Below, one piece after another: positions 28,196 to 28,526 of a stretch of 28,526 nt of DNA (positions are counted from its first letter, which is position 1; every line of letters begins with the position of its first letter). The DNA is taken from NCBI GenBank assembly GCA_977006965.1, contig OZ345386.1:1-28526 (forward strand). Direction: 5' to 3'. The position numbers and the translations under genes are program-made. The notes under the pieces are model-generated. The model had not been told where the DNA came from and did not search any database. It worked only from the letters and a program-made list of their open reading frames with translations. The stretch is from Phymatolithon calcareum (taxonomy: Eukaryota > Rhodophyta > Florideophyceae > Hapalidiales).

Positions 28196-28526
28196 ATGGA
28201 TAGAGTATCACTGTTGTCTACTGTATGTATATCATAGGGGTAGGGGATGGATAGAGTATCACTATGGATAGAGTATCACTGTTGTCTACTGTATGTATAT
28301 CATAGGGGTAGGGGATGGATAGAGTATCACTATGGATAGAGTATCACTGTTGTCTACTGTATGTATATCATAGGGGTAGGGGATGGATAGAGTATCACTA
28401 TGGATAGAGTATCACTGTTGTCTACTGTATGTATATCATAGGGGTAGGGGATGGATAGAGTATCACTATGGATAGAGTATCACTGTTGTCTACTGTATGT
28501 ATATCATAGGGGTAGGGGATGGATAG
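28196..28526. repeat. 68-bp tandem repeat array, right part
   Basis: A 59-nt partial unit with one 17-mer, then four complete units identical to those at 1-398, in the same orientation. The window ends exactly at a unit boundary. Same-strand arrays at both ends point to a circle opened inside the array rather than to inverted linear telomeres. Joined across the ends, the array is 729 nt, about 10.7 units as assembled. Confidence 0.97.

Overview
The window looks like a complete, or almost complete, circular-mapping mitochondrial genome of 28.5 kb. It is very AT-rich and uses UGA as tryptophan: UGA codons sit inside nearly every long gene and a trnW with anticodon UCA is present. The gene set points to a red alga (Rhodophyta, florideophyte-like) or a close relative. 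It includes sdhB, sdhC and sdhD, tatC, atp4 (ymf39), rps3, rps11, rps12, rpl16 and rpl20 next to the usual nad, cox, cob and atp genes. The order nad5-nad4-sdhD-nad2-nad1-nad3-rps11-atp9-sdhC-sdhB on one strand faces cox1-cox2-cox3-atp4-cob-nad6 on the other, as I remember it for red algal mitochondria. The placement rests on remembered synteny, not on a search.

Layout. The 68-bp tandem array at 28196-28526 continues in phase into 1-398, so the ends join inside the array. Rightward from it (plus strand): trnR(UCU), trnA, a 178-codon ORF (possibly rpl5), trnW, atp6, atp8, nad5, trnI split by a group II intron, nad4, sdhD, nad2, nad1, nad3, a candidate 5S rRNA, rps11, trnM, trnC, atp9, trnP, trnS(UGA), trnF, sdhC, sdhB. 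About 1.3 kb of poorly understood DNA follows (12172-13490), with two orphan ORFs and a second copy of the trnS(UGA) body. A near-perfect palindrome at 13491-13579 marks where the two transcription units converge. On the minus strand, read from the array side towards the palindrome, come trnN, trnV, trnR(ACG), trnK, tatC, rps12, trnE, trnM(initiator-like), rpl20, rns, nad4L, rnl, rps3, rpl16, trnD, cox1, cox2, a tiny tatA-like gene, cox3, atp4, trnG(UCC), trnQ, trnL(UAA), cob, nad6, trnL(UAG), trnG(GCC), trnH. trnS(GCU) and trnY lie beside the array in reversed orientation and carry an 87-bp inverted repeat.

The genes supply core subunits of complexes I, II, III and IV and of ATP synthase, plus a small set of ribosomal proteins, the two large rRNAs and 24 tRNAs. 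No trnT was found. The four points most worth checking are the candidate mitochondrial 5S rRNA between nad3 and rps11, the 47-codon TatA-like gene between cox2 and cox3 (with tatC it would make a two-component Tat translocase), the intron-split trnI, and the repeat and tRNA-duplication architecture around the array.
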